Numbered from the stretch's first letter, positions 19,562 through 27,753 are shown. The stretch is 39,561 nucleotides of DNA from Pseudomonadota bacterium (GCA_021809525.1 JAKAYU010000008.1:1-39561), one strand, 5' to 3'. Notes: a model not told the origin generated them from the letters alone. A program made the numbers and translations.

Positions 19562-20479
19562 ATGCTTGGACAACGGACGCTGAAGAACTCGATTCGCGCT
19601 ACCGGCGTGGGTCTGCACACCGGCAAGAAGGTGCTGATGACTCTGCGTCCGGGGCCGGCCAATTCCGGAATCGTCTTCCGGCGCACCGATCTGCCGGTCC
19701 CCGCTGAAGTGCGCGCCCAGGCCGAGAACGTGGGCGACACCATGCTCGGCACGACGCTGTGCAAGGGCGCAGCGCGCGTGTCGACCGTCGAGCACCTGCT
19801 GTCGGCGTTCGCCGGGCTCGGCATCGACAATGCGGTGGTGGAGCTGTCGGCGCCAGAGGTGCCGATCATGGACGGCAGCGCGGGCCCGTTCGTGTTCCTG
19901 CTGCAGTCCGCGGGCATCGAGGAGCTCTCCGAGGCAAAGCGCTTCATCCGCATCAACAAGCGGCTGCGCGTGAACGACGGGGACAAATGGGCGGAGTTCA
20001 GCCCGTTCGACGGCTTCAAGGTCAACTTCGAGATCGAATTCAATCATCCGCTGTTCAAGCGGCGTGCGCAGCGGGCCTCGATGGACTTCTCCACGACTTC
20101 CTTCCTGAAGGAAGTCAGCCGCGCACGCACCTTCGGCTTTCTGCGCGACCTCGAGACGCTGCGCGAACACAACCTCGCCCTCGGGGGCAATCTCGACAAC
20201 GCGATCGTGCTCGATGATTTCCGCGTGCTGAATGAAGACGGTCTGCGCTACGAGGACGAGTTCGTCAAACACAAGATTCTCGATGCGATCGGCGATCTGT
20301 ATCTGCTCGGACACGGATTGATCGGCGAGTTCAGCGGCTACAAGTCCGGCCACGCGCTCAACAACAAGCTGCTGCGGGCGCTGCTCGCGGACCGCACGGC
20401 GTGGGAAGAGGTCGCCTTCGAGTCGTACGATCAGGCGCCGATTTCCTACACCGAGGCGCCGGCGCTCGGCGGCGGCTGA
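19562..20479 (+). CDS. lpxC: LpxC, UDP-3-O-acyl-GlcNAc deacetylase
   Basis: LpxC is the zinc-dependent committed step of lipid A synthesis. The 305-residue protein, the same length as in E. coli, begins [23 protein letters not shown]. The zinc ligands are present: His78 in [10 protein letters not shown], and His237 and Asp241 in [12 protein letters not shown]. The catalytic-region His264 is in [10 protein letters not shown]. The ORF-track start at 19526 adds 12 residues not expected in the family, so I use ATG 19562. Its position after ftsZ is the conserved gammaproteobacterial arrangement, but here a 175-bp gap and a hairpin intervene. Confidence 0.97.
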   Translation: MLGQRTLKNSIRATGVGLHTGKKVLMTLRPGPANSGIVFRRTDLPVPAEVRAQAENVGDTMLGTTLCKGAARVSTVEHLLSAFAGLGIDNAVVELSAPEVPIMDGSAGPFVFLLQSAGIEELSEAKRFIRINKRLRVNDGDKWAEFSPFDGFKVNFEIEFNHPLFKRRAQRASMDFSTTSFLKEVSRARTFGFLRDLETLREHNLALGGNLDNAIVLDDFRVLNEDGLRYEDEFVKHKILDAIGDLYLLGHGLIGEFSGYKSGHALNNKLLRALLADRTAWEEVAFESYDQAPISYTEAPALGGG

Positions 20480-20495
20480 GCACACTCAGCGCCGC
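20469..20495. terminator. Shared hairpin over the convergent lpxC and dciA stop codons
   Basis: GCTGAG-CACA-CTCAGC (20475-20490) forms a 6-bp stem that extends by about five more G-C pairs after one bulge. It covers the TGA of lpxC and the TGA of dciA, which are only 6 bp apart. No T-tract is seen on either side. It could act in both directions as a weak terminator; transcripts of the two genes may otherwise overlap. Confidence 0.4.
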
Positions 20496-20839
20496 GGCAG
20501 GACACGTACGACGAGCGCATGCACGCGCGGCTCGGCCTTCTGCACGAGCGGCTGCAGATCGCTCAGCGCATAGCGCAGACGCGCCGCCCACGCGGCCGAG
20601 GCGGCGAACAGCGTCAGCGTGCCGTCGCGCTCGATGGCACCGGTCACGTGGGCGTCGAGCTCCTCGCCCAGATGTTCTGACAACCAACTTCGCCAGAATG
20701 TCTGGCGGGCCGACTGGTCGCGGATCTGCGACAAAACAGGCGCGCCGCGCGCGAGCAGCTCGCCGATGGCACGCGGCGCGCCCCGTTTTGTGACGGCGGT
20801 GCGTCCGCCTCGCTTGTGCGTCTGGGGGATTTTCGGCAT
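20486..20839 (-). CDS. dciA: DciA (DUF721), predicted replicative helicase loader
   Basis: DciA proteins help load the DnaB helicase in bacteria that lack DnaC. The 117-residue product starts MPKIPQTHKRGG, has a basic N-terminus and then the DUF721 pattern ARQTFWRSWLSEHLGEELDAHVTGAIERDGTLTLFAASAAWAARLRYALSDL, in which the Trp-rich central block is typical. The ORF track begins at 20917, but that would overlap the divergent promoter region and the next gene; ATG 20839 gives the normal size. The gene is convergent with lpxC and divergent from the M23 peptidase gene, a neighbourhood also known from Pseudomonas. The family call is firm; the loader role is by homology. Confidence 0.88.
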   Translation of the reverse strand: MPKIPQTHKRGGRTAVTKRGAPRAIGELLARGAPVLSQIRDQSARQTFWRSWLSEHLGEELDAHVTGAIERDGTLTLFAASAAWAARLRYALSDLQPLVQKAEPRVHALVVRVLPRR

Positions 20840-20916
20840 AGTCGCGCGCCGGGTCACGATGAAAGCCCGGCTGACAGGCGATTTTACAAGTGACGGTATG
20901 ATAGCGGGGACGAGCA

Positions 20917-21993
20917 ATGAACGATGCGGCTGAACACGGGCGGCCGGTCCGCTCCGCTCTGGCGCGCACTCGCGCGTGGTTCGGGCGCATCAATCCGCTG
21001 CGCGGCCTGACGCTGCGCTCGGGCAGCCCCGGTATCAGCGTCGTGGTATTTACGCGGGACGGCCGCTCCCGCGTGCTCGATTTGAATTTGCGTCATCCGC
21101 TGATCGTCGGTGCGGCGGCGGCAGCGCTGCTCGCCGTGCTCGGCGGGGCGTTCGCCGTGGGCCTCTCGCTCGGCCGGGGCAGCAGCGGCGATGTGGCGCT
21201 GGTGCAGACCGCCCACTGGATGGATGTCCTCGCCGCGCAGCGCGAGCAGATTGCCGATCTGCGCGCGCAGATGCAGGCACGCGCCGAGGCCCTGGCCATC
21301 CAGGTCGGGGACCTGCAGGCGCACATGATCCGCCTGGATGCCCTCGGGCAGCGCCTGACCAAGATGGCCGGCCTCACCGGCGATGCGTTTGACTTTCGTC
21401 ACGATCCGCCGATCGGCGGGCCGGAAGCTGCCCTGTCCGGCGGCGGGGCGGGCATGCCCAGCCTGGCGAAGATGATCGGCCACCTGCAGGGTGAGGTCAC
21501 GCTGCGCGCCTCGCAGCTCTCGGCGCTCGAGAACCTGATCCTCTCGCGCAAGCTGCACCAGGAAATCTACCCCGAGGGCCGCCCGGTCGAGGTCGGGTGG
21601 ATCTCCTCGCCATTCGGGCCCCGGATTGACCCCTTCACCGGCAAGCCGGGGTTCCACGAGGGAATTGATTTCGCCGCCCCGATCGGCACGCCGATTCACG
21701 CGGTCGCCGCGGGGGTGGTGACCTGGGCCGGTCCGATGGAGGGGTTCGGCAATATGGTGCAGATCAAGGACGGCGAGGGCTACTCGACGCTCTACGCGCA
21801 CGCCGAGAAGCTCCTGGTGCACGTGGGCGAGACCGTCAAGCGCGGCGCCGTGATCGCGCTGGTGGGGGATACCGGCTGGTCGACCGGCCCGCACGTGCAC
21901 TTCGAAGTGCTCAAGTACGATCACCCGATCAACCCGGCCCGCTTCATCGGCCGGGGCAGCATGACCCTGGCGCAGGTCATCAAGGGCCGCTAG
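20917..21993 (+). CDS. M23 family peptidoglycan endopeptidase, membrane anchored
   Basis: This 358-residue protein has a cytoplasmic N-terminus of about 65 residues, one membrane segment (HPLIVGAAAAALLAVLGGAFAVGL), a helical region likely forming a coiled coil (MDVLAAQREQIADLRAQMQARAEAL) and a C-terminal M23 domain. The LytM zinc site is complete: His247 and Asp251 in FHEGIDF, and HVH at 326-328. It should cut peptide cross-links in the periplasm, or act as a regulator of such cutting, though all catalytic residues are present. It lies between dciA and secA, as its homologue does in Pseudomonas. A TATGAT hexamer at 20897 may be part of its promoter, but no good -35 is seen. Confidence 0.92.
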   Translation: MNDAAEHGRPVRSALARTRAWFGRINPLRGLTLRSGSPGISVVVFTRDGRSRVLDLNLRHPLIVGAAAAALLAVLGGAFAVGLSLGRGSSGDVALVQTAHWMDVLAAQREQIADLRAQMQARAEALAIQVGDLQAHMIRLDALGQRLTKMAGLTGDAFDFRHDPPIGGPEAALSGGGAGMPSLAKMIGHLQGEVTLRASQLSALENLILSRKLHQEIYPEGRPVEVGWISSPFGPRIDPFTGKPGFHEGIDFAAPIGTPIHAVAAGVVTWAGPMEGFGNMVQIKDGEGYSTLYAHAEKLLVHVGETVKRGAVIALVGDTGWSTGPHVHFEVLKYDHPINPARFIGRGSMTLAQVIKGR

Positions 21994-22032
21994 CGGCCCG
22001 CTGCCTTGCCCCCTCCCGGCCCGCCCCGGGCC
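21984..22032 (+). terminator. Palindrome containing the M23 stop codon plus a second small hairpin
   Basis: GGGCCGCTAGCGGCCC (21984-21999) is a perfect 16-bp palindrome with the TAG stop of the M23 gene at its centre. A second hairpin, GGCCCG-CCC-CGGGCC (22018-22032), follows and is succeeded by TTGATTT about ten bases later. The pair may end or slow transcription before secA. There is no proper T-tract, so confidence is limited. Confidence 0.4.
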
Positions 22033-22090
22033 CCGCCGACGCTTGATTTGCCGCCCCGGCCACCCATTAGGAGGCAAGGGCCCGTTTGCG

Positions 22091-22096
22091 TAGAAT
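22091..22096 (+). promoter_or_regulatory. Candidate -10 element upstream of secA
   Basis: TAGAAT lies in the short AT-richer stretch TTTGCGTAGAATAACC, 16 bases before the secA leader hairpin. No convincing -35 is found at the usual distance. If real, the transcript would start close to 22103, so the hairpin would be almost at its 5' end. Confidence 0.3.
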
Positions 22097-22106
22097 AACC
22101 GGTTCC

Positions 22107-22136
22107 GCACCGGCGCCCCTCGTGGGGCGCCGGTGC
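22107..22136 (+). promoter_or_regulatory. secA leader hairpin, 13-bp perfect stem with TCGT loop
   Basis: GCACCGGCGCCCC (22107-22119), loop TCGT, and GGGGCGCCGGTGC (22124-22136) form a perfect 13-bp stem that ends 16 bases before the AGGA of secA. It has no T-tract. It could be an attenuator, a 5' stabilising structure, or a translation control element for secA. In E. coli secA is controlled by the SecM leader peptide; no SecM-like gene is seen here. Confidence 0.55.
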
Positions 22137-22164
22137 ATCGCATGAGTGAATCAGGATCCTCAAG

Positions 22165-24924
22165 TTGCTCAATACCCTCAAACGCATCTTCGGCAGTCGC
22201 AATGAGCGGCTCCTGCGCGGCTATACGCGCTACGTCCGTGCCGCCAAGGGATTCGAGCCGGCGCTGAAGCAGCTCAGCGACGAGCAGCTGCGGGCGAAGA
22301 CCGAGGAGTTCCGTGCCCGTCTGCGCGAGGGCGCCACCCTGGACGATCTGCTGCCGGAGGCCTTCGCGGTGGTCCGCGAGGCGGCCTCGCGCACCCTCAA
22401 GATGCGCCACTTCGACGTACAGCTGATCGGCGGCATCGCACTGCACCAAGGCAAGATCGCCGAGATGCGCACCGGGGAGGGCAAGACCCTGGTGGCGACG
22501 CTGCCGGCCTACCTCAACGCCCTGCCTGGCGAGGGCGTGCACGTGGTGACCGTCAACGAGTACCTGGCGCAGCGCGACGCAGACTGGATGGGCCCGGTGT
22601 ACCGCTTCCTCGGCCTGACCGTCGGGGTGATCAAGAACTCCCAGACCCCCGAGGAGAAGCGCGCCGCCTACGCCTGCGACATCACCTACGGCACCAACAA
22701 CGAGCTCGGCTTCGATTACCTGCGCGATAATCTCGCCTTCAGCCTCGAGGAGCGCGTCCAGCGCACTCTCGCCTATGCCATCGTCGATGAGGTCGATTCG
22801 ATCCTGATCGACGAGGCGCGCACCCCGCTCATCATCTCCGGTCCCGCCGAGGAGAGCACCGAGCTGTACCTGCGCATCAACAAGCTGGTGCCGCGCCTTA
22901 AGCGCCAGGAGGTCGAGGACGGCCCGGGCGACTTCTCCGTGGAGGAGAAGAACAAGCAGGTGCACCTGACCGAAGAGGGTCACGAGCACGTCGAGCAGCT
23001 GATGCTCGAGACGGGGCTGCTGAAGGAGGGCGAGAGCCTCTACGACGCGACCAACATCCGTCTCATGCACCATCTCAACGCGGCGTTGCGCGCCCACGCG
23101 CTCTACAAGCGCGACGTGGAGTACATCGTGCGGGGCGGCGAAGTCATCATCGTCGATGAGTTCACCGGCCGCACCATGCCGGGGCGGCGCTGGTCGGACG
23201 GACTGCATCAGGCGGTGGAGGCCAAGGAGGGCGTGCAGGTGCGCGAGGAGAACCAGACGGTCGCCTCGATCACCTTCCAGAACTACTTCCGCCTGTACAA
23301 GAAACTCTCCGGCATGACCGGCACCGCCGATACCGAGGCGCCGGAGTTCCTGCAGATCTACGGGCTCGAGGTGACGGTCATTCCGACCCACAGGCCGATG
23401 ATCCGCAAGGACGCGCCGGACTTCGTCTACCTGACCCAGGCCGACAAGTTCAAGGCGATCATCGAGGACATTCGCGACTGCGTGGAGCGCAAGCAGCCGG
23501 TCCTGGTCGGCACTACCTCGATCGAGACTTCCGAGTACCTCTCGGAGATGCTCGGCAAGCAGAACATCGCCCACGAGGTGCTGAACGCCAAGCAGCACGA
23601 GCGCGAGGCGAGCATCGTGGCGCAGGCCGGCCGCCCCGGCGCGGTCACCATAGCGACCAACATGGCCGGCCGCGGCACCGACATCGTGCTCGGCGGCAGT
23701 CTCGACGCCGAGCTCGCCACGCTCGATCCCACCGACGAGGCGGTGCGCCAGAGCGCGCGTGCCGAATGGCAGGTGCGTCACGATCAGGCGCTCGCGGCAG
23801 GCGGACTGCACATCATCGGCACCGAGCGGCACGAGTCGCGCCGCATCGACAATCAGCTGCGCGGCCGCTCGGGGCGCCAGGGCGACCCGGGCTCGAGCCG
23901 CTTCTATCTGTCGATGGAAGACAACCTGATGCGCATCTTCGGCGACCCGACGCGCACGCAGCGGCTGCTGAAGATGGCCGGCATGAAGGAAGGCGAGGTC
24001 ATCGAAAGCGGGATGCTGAGCAAGCAGATCGAAAAGGCGCAGCGCAAGGTCGAGGCGCACAACTTCGATATCCGCAAGCAGCTGCTGCTGTTCGATGACG
24101 TCGCCAACGATCAGCGCAAGGTGGTCTACCAGCAACGCACCGAGATCATGGCCACCGAGGACGTCTCGGCGGCCATCCACGGCATCCTCGCCGAGGCGGT
24201 CGGCACGCTGATCGACCAATTCCTGCCCAAGCACGCCATGGCCGCAGACTGGGACCTCGATGGGCTCAGCGAAGCGGTGCGCCGCGATTTCAACGTCGTG
24301 GTGGACCCGAAGGGCTGGCTCGCGGCCGAGCCGGACATGGAAGAATCGGTGCTGCGCGAGCGGCTGGTGCGCACGGTGGACGATGCATACAACGCCAAGG
24401 CGTCCCGTCTCGAGCCGGCGCTGATCCGCCATATCGAAAAGGACGTCATGCTGCGTACGCTCGACATGCATTGGCGCGACCACCTGGCGGCGATGGACTA
24501 CCTGCGCCAGGGCATCCATCTGCGCGGCTACGCGCAGCAGGACTACCGCACCGAGTACAAGCGCGAGGCCTTCGGGATGTTCAGCGCGATGCTCGATCAG
24601 GTGAAGTTCGAGACCGTCTCGACCCTCATGCAGATCGAGGTGCGCACGCAGGAGGAGGTCGATCGCGAGGAGGAGGAGCGGCGCGCCCGGCTGATGCGCG
24701 CGCTGCAGGCGCAGCATGCCGAGGCGTCGGTGTTCGCCGGTGCGGAGGCGGCGGATGCGCTGTTCGACGGCGAGCCGTCCCCGCCGGGGGCGCTGCCGGG
24801 GTCGGATGGGCCGCACAGCCCGTTCGTGCGCGGCGAGCGCAAGGTCGGGCGTAACGAGCCGTGTCCGTGCGGCTCGGGCAAGAAATACAAACACTGCCAC
24901 GGCCAACTCTCGAACGTCGGCTGA
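22165..24924 (+). CDS. secA: SecA, preprotein translocase ATPase
   Basis: SecA drives secretory proteins through SecYEG. The 919-residue protein begins [18 protein letters not shown], matching the family start, from a TTG codon 8 bases after AGGA. Walker A is MRTGEGKT at 101-108, followed by the DEAD-motor block [20 protein letters not shown], the preprotein cross-linking domain, the second motor domain ([30 protein letters not shown]), the helical scaffold and the C-terminal zinc site [14 protein letters not shown] (Cys900, Cys902, Cys911, His912). All parts are intact. The rare TTG start may limit expression. mutT follows after 10 bases. Confidence 0.98.
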   Translation: MLNTLKRIFGSRNERLLRGYTRYVRAAKGFEPALKQLSDEQLRAKTEEFRARLREGATLDDLLPEAFAVVREAASRTLKMRHFDVQLIGGIALHQGKIAEMRTGEGKTLVATLPAYLNALPGEGVHVVTVNEYLAQRDADWMGPVYRFLGLTVGVIKNSQTPEEKRAAYACDITYGTNNELGFDYLRDNLAFSLEERVQRTLAYAIVDEVDSILIDEARTPLIISGPAEESTELYLRINKLVPRLKRQEVEDGPGDFSVEEKNKQVHLTEEGHEHVEQLMLETGLLKEGESLYDATNIRLMHHLNAALRAHALYKRDVEYIVRGGEVIIVDEFTGRTMPGRRWSDGLHQAVEAKEGVQVREENQTVASITFQNYFRLYKKLSGMTGTADTEAPEFLQIYGLEVTVIPTHRPMIRKDAPDFVYLTQADKFKAIIEDIRDCVERKQPVLVGTTSIETSEYLSEMLGKQNIAHEVLNAKQHEREASIVAQAGRPGAVTIATNMAGRGTDIVLGGSLDAELATLDPTDEAVRQSARAEWQVRHDQALAAGGLHIIGTERHESRRIDNQLRGRSGRQGDPGSSRFYLSMEDNLMRIFGDPTRTQRLLKMAGMKEGEVIESGMLSKQIEKAQRKVEAHNFDIRKQLLLFDDVANDQRKVVYQQRTEIMATEDVSAAIHGILAEAVGTLIDQFLPKHAMAADWDLDGLSEAVRRDFNVVVDPKGWLAAEPDMEESVLRERLVRTVDDAYNAKASRLEPALIRHIEKDVMLRTLDMHWRDHLAAMDYLRQGIHLRGYAQQDYRTEYKREAFGMFSAMLDQVKFETVSTLMQIEVRTQEEVDREEEERRARLMRALQAQHAEASVFAGAEAADALFDGEPSPPGALPGSDGPHSPFVRGERKVGRNEPCPCGSGKKYKHCHGQLSNVG

Positions 24925-24934
24925 GCGGTTCCCG

Positions 24935-25369
24935 GTGCGCGCGGTGCAGGTGGTGGCCGCGGCGCTGATCGGCGCCGACCGGCGGGTACTCATCGCCGAG
25001 CGCCCGGCGGGCAAGCACATGGCGGGCCGGTGGGAATTCCCGGGCGGCAAGCTCGCCCCGGGGGAGAGCGAAGCGGAGGCGCTGGCGCGCGAACTGGCCG
25101 AAGAGCTCGGCGTCGAGATGCTCGCGGGCCGGCCCATGATGCGCCTGACGCACGCGTACGAAGACCGCCGGGTCGAGCTGTCCCTGTGGCTCATCGAGCG
25201 CTTCCGGGGCGAGCCACGTGGGCTCGAGGGCCAGGCGCTGAAGTGGGTCGAAGCCGGCGGGCTCGCCGCCGAGGACATCCTGGAGGCGGACCGTCCTTTC
25301 CTCGCCGCGCTGGTAGAATGGCTCACTTCACCCACAGCACACGAGGGCCCCGATGGCCGACACGAATGA
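24935..25369 (+). CDS. mutT: MutT, 8-oxo-dGTP diphosphatase (Nudix)
   Basis: MutT hydrolyses 8-oxo-dGTP and so prevents A:T to C:G mutations. The 144-residue protein carries a complete Nudix box, GGKLAPGESEAEALARELAEELGV, preceded by AGRWEFPGGK. The ORF-track frame begins inside secA; I use the GTG at 24935, ten bases after the secA stop, giving VRAVQVVAAALIGADRRVLIAERP. Other GTG codons at 24944, 24950 and 24953 are possible. The length is normal, with no thiamine-synthase-like extension as found in some relatives. The secA-mutT order is widespread in Gammaproteobacteria. Its last 17 bases overlap the next gene. Confidence 0.92.
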   Translation: MRAVQVVAAALIGADRRVLIAERPAGKHMAGRWEFPGGKLAPGESEAEALARELAEELGVEMLAGRPMMRLTHAYEDRRVELSLWLIERFRGEPRGLEGQALKWVEAGGLAAEDILEADRPFLAALVEWLTSPTAHEGPDGRHE

Positions 25370-25757
25370 CGTACCAGAGGTCCAGCTGGACTCGGCCAAC
25401 CTGTATCGGGAGGAGCTCTTCACGGATCGTCGGGCGGGCACCGTCCGCCGCCTGACGCCCGTGACCCGGGACGGCTCGCCGGATCCGTCGCGGCCGGTGC
25501 TGTTCTCGGGGCAGACGCAGCTGCTGACGCCCGCGGGCATTCTGCCGCTGTCCTTCGAGCTGCCGGGCGCCACGCTGCCCGAGGCGCTCGCGAAATTCTC
25601 CGAAGGGGTCCGGGTGGCGATCGAGCAGGCCATCGACGAGGCGCGGGAAATGCGCCGTGAGGCCGCCTCGCGCATCGTCGTGCCGGAGGTCGGCGCGGGC
25701 GCTCTCGGGCCGGCGCCGGGGGCGGGCCCGGGCGGCGGGAAGATCAAGTTCCCGTAA
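25353..25757 (+). CDS. Small protein of unrecognised function
   Basis: I cannot name this 134-residue product. It is soluble, without signal peptide or membrane segment. Its core, DSANLYREELFTDRRAGTVRRLTPVTRDGSPDPSRPVLFSGQTQLLTPAG, looks like a conserved, probably beta-rich domain. A helical part follows (ALAKFSEGVRVAIEQAIDEAREMRREAASRI), then a Gly/Pro/Ala-rich tail ending GGGKIKFP. Its ATG overlaps the mutT end by 17 bases in another frame, so it is probably translated together with mutT. A TAGAAT hexamer lies 34 bases upstream without a good -35. Codon use is like its neighbours, which supports a real gene. Confidence 0.75.
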   Translation: MADTNDVPEVQLDSANLYREELFTDRRAGTVRRLTPVTRDGSPDPSRPVLFSGQTQLLTPAGILPLSFELPGATLPEALAKFSEGVRVAIEQAIDEAREMRREAASRIVVPEVGAGALGPAPGAGPGGGKIKFP

Positions 25758-26018
25758 CGGTCTCTGTGGGACTGCCGCGCTGCGGCTGACGGCGGGCGTT
25801 ACCTTTGGCCGAGGGCGGTGCCCTCGAGTCTCGTCAACGCGATCGGCGCGCACGAGCGCCGCGCCGATGCGTGCGCCAGCGAGAGTCGCGGGAGGACTTC
25901 CCGCGGGCGTGCACGGCGCCTCGTGGCCCGATCGCTTGCTGCGAACGGCCGCGCGCGAGGGACGCAATGACGCGGCCCCAGAGGCGCGACGACGCGGCTT
26001 CGTCGCAACGCTCGACGG
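25758..26018. repeat. Gap with a cluster of short inverted repeats
   Basis: This 261-bp gap lies between the mutT operon and the higBA remnant and has no supportable gene. It contains four stem-loops: CGAGGGC/GCCCTCG (25810-25826, 3-base loop), ATCGGCGCG/CGCGCCGAT (25842-25868), CGCGGGA/TCCCGCG (25887-25905), and GGCCGCG/CGCGGCC (25947-25977, 17-base loop). None has a T-tract. They may include transcription stops for the operon, or be a REP-like element; the arms differ from each other, so they are not copies of one unit. Confidence 0.45.
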
Positions 26019-26222
26019 ATGTGCCGAGTGGCCCGCCGCAAGCTCCTGCAATGGCAGGCAGCCACGGAACTGGCGAGCCTGCGTGTATCGCCCGGCAATC
26101 GGCTCGAGGCGCTGTGAGGGGATCGCAAGGGCCAGCACAGCCTCCGGATCAATGATCGGTGGCGGGTCTGTTTCATCTGGCGCACGGACGGTCCGCACCA
26201 GGTTCAGATCGTGGCCTACCAA
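26019..26222 (+). pseudogene. higB: higB toxin remnant (RelE/HigB family) with internal stop
   Basis: Read in one frame, the sequence gives VARRKLLQWQAATELASLRVSPGNRLEAL, a TGA at 26115-26117, then GDRKGQHSLRINDRWRVCFIWRTDGPHQVQIVAYQ. The two parts together match the C-terminal two thirds of HigB mRNA-cleaving toxins, where the family reads NRLEAL-(K/R)-GDRxGQxSIRINDQWRICF. The stop replaces that basic residue and could come from one CGA-to-TGA change. The N-terminal third is not recognisable upstream, and the usual stop after the final Tyr-His is also absent. The toxin is therefore very probably dead. The higA-like frame starts 8 bases after the last matching codon. Confidence 0.8.
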
Positions 26223-26229
26223 GGGACAG

Positions 26230-26469
26230 ATGACCCAGTTGCTCGACGCAATCCACTCGGGCGAGATCCTGCTCGAGGAGTTCGTGAAGCCGATGCGTCT
26301 GACGGCTCGGCAGCTCGCCGCGGATACCGCGTTGCGCCTGGGAATCTACTTCAACATGGACGCCCGGTTCTGGCTCAACCTTCAGGCAGAATACGGCATG
26401 CGCATTGCCTCGCGAGATTCGCGCAAGCGTATTGCGGAGCGGATTCGCCCATTGTCCGGCGTCGCTTGA
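26230..26469 (+). pseudogene. higA: higA antitoxin remnant lacking the helix-turn-helix
   Basis: The 79-residue frame reads MTQLLDAIHSGEILLEEFVKPMRLTARQLA directly joined to ADTALRLGIYFNMDARFWLNLQAEYGMRIA. Both parts match HigA/VapI-type antitoxins. The segment between them, which in the family holds the recognition helix (typically VPPxRIxEIxxGxRxIT), is missing. The frame is kept, so the deletion removed about 20-25 residues cleanly, perhaps by recombination between the similar GCCGCGGAT-like flanks. Without it the protein cannot bind DNA in the usual way. It could still fold partly. With the toxin also broken, the locus is best called a pseudogene pair. Confidence 0.75.
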
Positions 26470-26538
26470 GTGAGGCGGCGCTCTTTTTCCATGGCTGTAA
26501 TGAGTGACGATGCGTCTCTTGTTCCTGTTGCATCGGAG

Positions 26539-26633
26539 TCGGCCGGCTCAATATCGGCGGCGTCGGGACCCTTGCCTGGGTGTCACGCCGGCGCATGAGT
26601 GCGTCGGCGCCGGCGTTGCTCGGCCGGCTCAAT
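26539..26633. repeat. 14-bp direct repeat at the end of yacG
   Basis: TCGGCCGGCTCAAT occurs at 26539-26552 and again at 26620-26633. The second copy includes the yacG stop codon (TGA on the minus strand). The 159-bp space between the higA remnant and yacG has no other feature. The repeat may be a trace of a local duplication of the yacG 3' end or of a past insertion and deletion. Confidence 0.4.
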
Positions 26634-26820
26634 CCGGGGTCTGTTGCCCAGGCGCATGTAGGTTTTCTTCGGCAAGCGCGCGCGCATCGCCGGGGATGGC
26701 GTGCCGTTCGGTGAGCCAGGCGCCGAGGTCGATCAGCCGGCAGCGCTCGCTGCAGAACGGGCGGTATGGCGCCTGCGCCCATTCGATCAGGCGCTGACAG
26801 GTCGGGCATTTCACCTGCAT
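26629..26820 (-). CDS. yacG: YacG, zinc-finger inhibitor of DNA gyrase
   Basis: YacG binds GyrB and inhibits gyrase. The 63-residue product [14 protein letters not shown]...[16 protein letters not shown] has the four zinc ligands Cys5, Cys8, Cys23 and Cys27 in the family spacing (CxxC...CxxxC), followed by the conserved LIDLGxW block. The ORF-track frame begins at 27129 inside zapD; ATG 26820 gives the normal size (E. coli 65). It lies 11 bases after zapD in the operon pilD-coaE-zapD-yacG, the conserved gammaproteobacterial order. Confidence 0.92.
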   Translation of the reverse strand: MQVKCPTCQRLIEWAQAPYRPFCSERCRLIDLGAWLTERHAIPGDARALAEENLHAPGQQTPD

Positions 26821-26831
26821 GGGCAGGGCCC

Positions 26832-27686
26832 TCAGGCGCAGGCGGTCAGCTGGAACGTCACGTCCTCGTTGGTCTGCGCGGCGCGCTCCGTGAGGCCCTT
26901 CCACGTGAGAAACCGCACGCTGCAGCGGTGGTGGCTGCCGCTCACCTCCGGGTACAGCCCGCTCGCGGCCGGCAGCACGATGCGCAGCAGCTGCAGCGGA
27001 TTGTCCCGGTCGAAGGTGATGGTGAAGGTGCCGCCGCGGGCGCACTCCTGGCGCGTACGGCCGAACTGGCGGGTGAGCCACAGCAGCTCGGCCACCGCAT
27101 CGCACAGCGGCCGCAGCAGCCCAAGCCACTGGTTGAAGGCGTGCATGCGCGCCTCATCCGGCTCGGACAGCCAGTAGAGGTAGTCCGGCAGGTCGAACTC
27201 GCACGTTCCGCCCGGAATGCTGCTGCGGTGCTTGATGGCGTTCAGGAACTCCGAGTCCCTGAGCGGCTGCTGGCAGGCCACCCCGGCGTTCATCAGGTCC
27301 GCGCGCAGCCGCCCGAGATTGCTGATGAAGGTCTTCAGCCGCTGGGTGTCGACGCCTGGACGGGACTGGTACTCGCTGAGCAGGTGCAGCTGGCGCTCGA
27401 TTTCCTTCAGGGCATCGGAGCGCAGATCGCTGCGGGAGATGACTGCCAGGATGTCGATCAGGCTCGCCATGGCCGCGCGGCTGCCCCAGGGGCTACCGGT
27501 CTCGTTGTGGTAGAGCGCCTGGTTGTAGAGGAAATCCAGCCGCAGGAACGTGCGCATCCGCTCGTTCAGGGGCTGCTCGAAGACCAGAGCCCGGCCGTTG
27601 TCCTTGGCCACCGGCGGGGTGGCGGCGGAAGGCACCGCAGCAGAGGCGGTCGCGGGGGCTGCGGCTTCGGCGGTATCAGTGGTCAT
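26832..27686 (-). CDS. zapD: ZapD, FtsZ ring-associated protein
   Basis: ZapD (YacF, DUF1342) bundles FtsZ filaments by binding the FtsZ C-terminal tail. The 284-residue protein starts with an Ala/Thr-rich stretch of about 30 residues not typical of E. coli ZapD (247 residues). The family core follows: [22 protein letters not shown], a helical domain, and a beta domain ending [13 protein letters not shown] later start is possible, but no better one is obvious. It lies between coaE and yacG. Its partner FtsZ is encoded about 8 kb away in this window. Confidence 0.93.
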   Translation of the reverse strand: MTTDTAEAAAPATASAAVPSAATPPVAKDNGRALVFEQPLNERMRTFLRLDFLYNQALYHNETGSPWGSRAAMASLIDILAVISRSDLRSDALKEIERQLHLLSEYQSRPGVDTQRLKTFISNLGRLRADLMNAGVACQQPLRDSEFLNAIKHRSSIPGGTCEFDLPDYLYWLSEPDEARMHAFNQWLGLLRPLCDAVAELLWLTRQFGRTRQECARGGTFTITFDRDNPLQLLRIVLPAASGLYPEVSGSHHRCSVRFLTWKGLTERAAQTNEDVTFQLTACA

Positions 27687-27753
27687 GGGCGGCTATTGTG
27701 CGCGACGAGCGCGTGTTGCGTAAATGTCCGCGACGCGCGACGGACCGCATGGC

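Noticed and set aside
18193-20043. Minus-strand ORF of 616 residues opposite ftsZ and lpxC
   Set aside because: Crosses two identified genes and their gap on the other strand; composition is that of an antisense shadow.
22142-22267. Small ATG-started frame overlapping the secA start, considered as a SecM-like leader peptide
   Set aside because: It has no signal sequence or arrest motif (E. coli SecM type), lies within the secA coding start, and reads as Ser/Ala/Pro-rich chance sequence.
20884-25335. Minus-strand ORF of 1483 residues opposite the M23 gene, secA and mutT
   Set aside because: It mirrors well-identified + strand genes, has low-complexity His/Arg/Asp/Leu-rich composition, no domain, and exists because GC-rich codon bias keeps stops out of one antisense frame.
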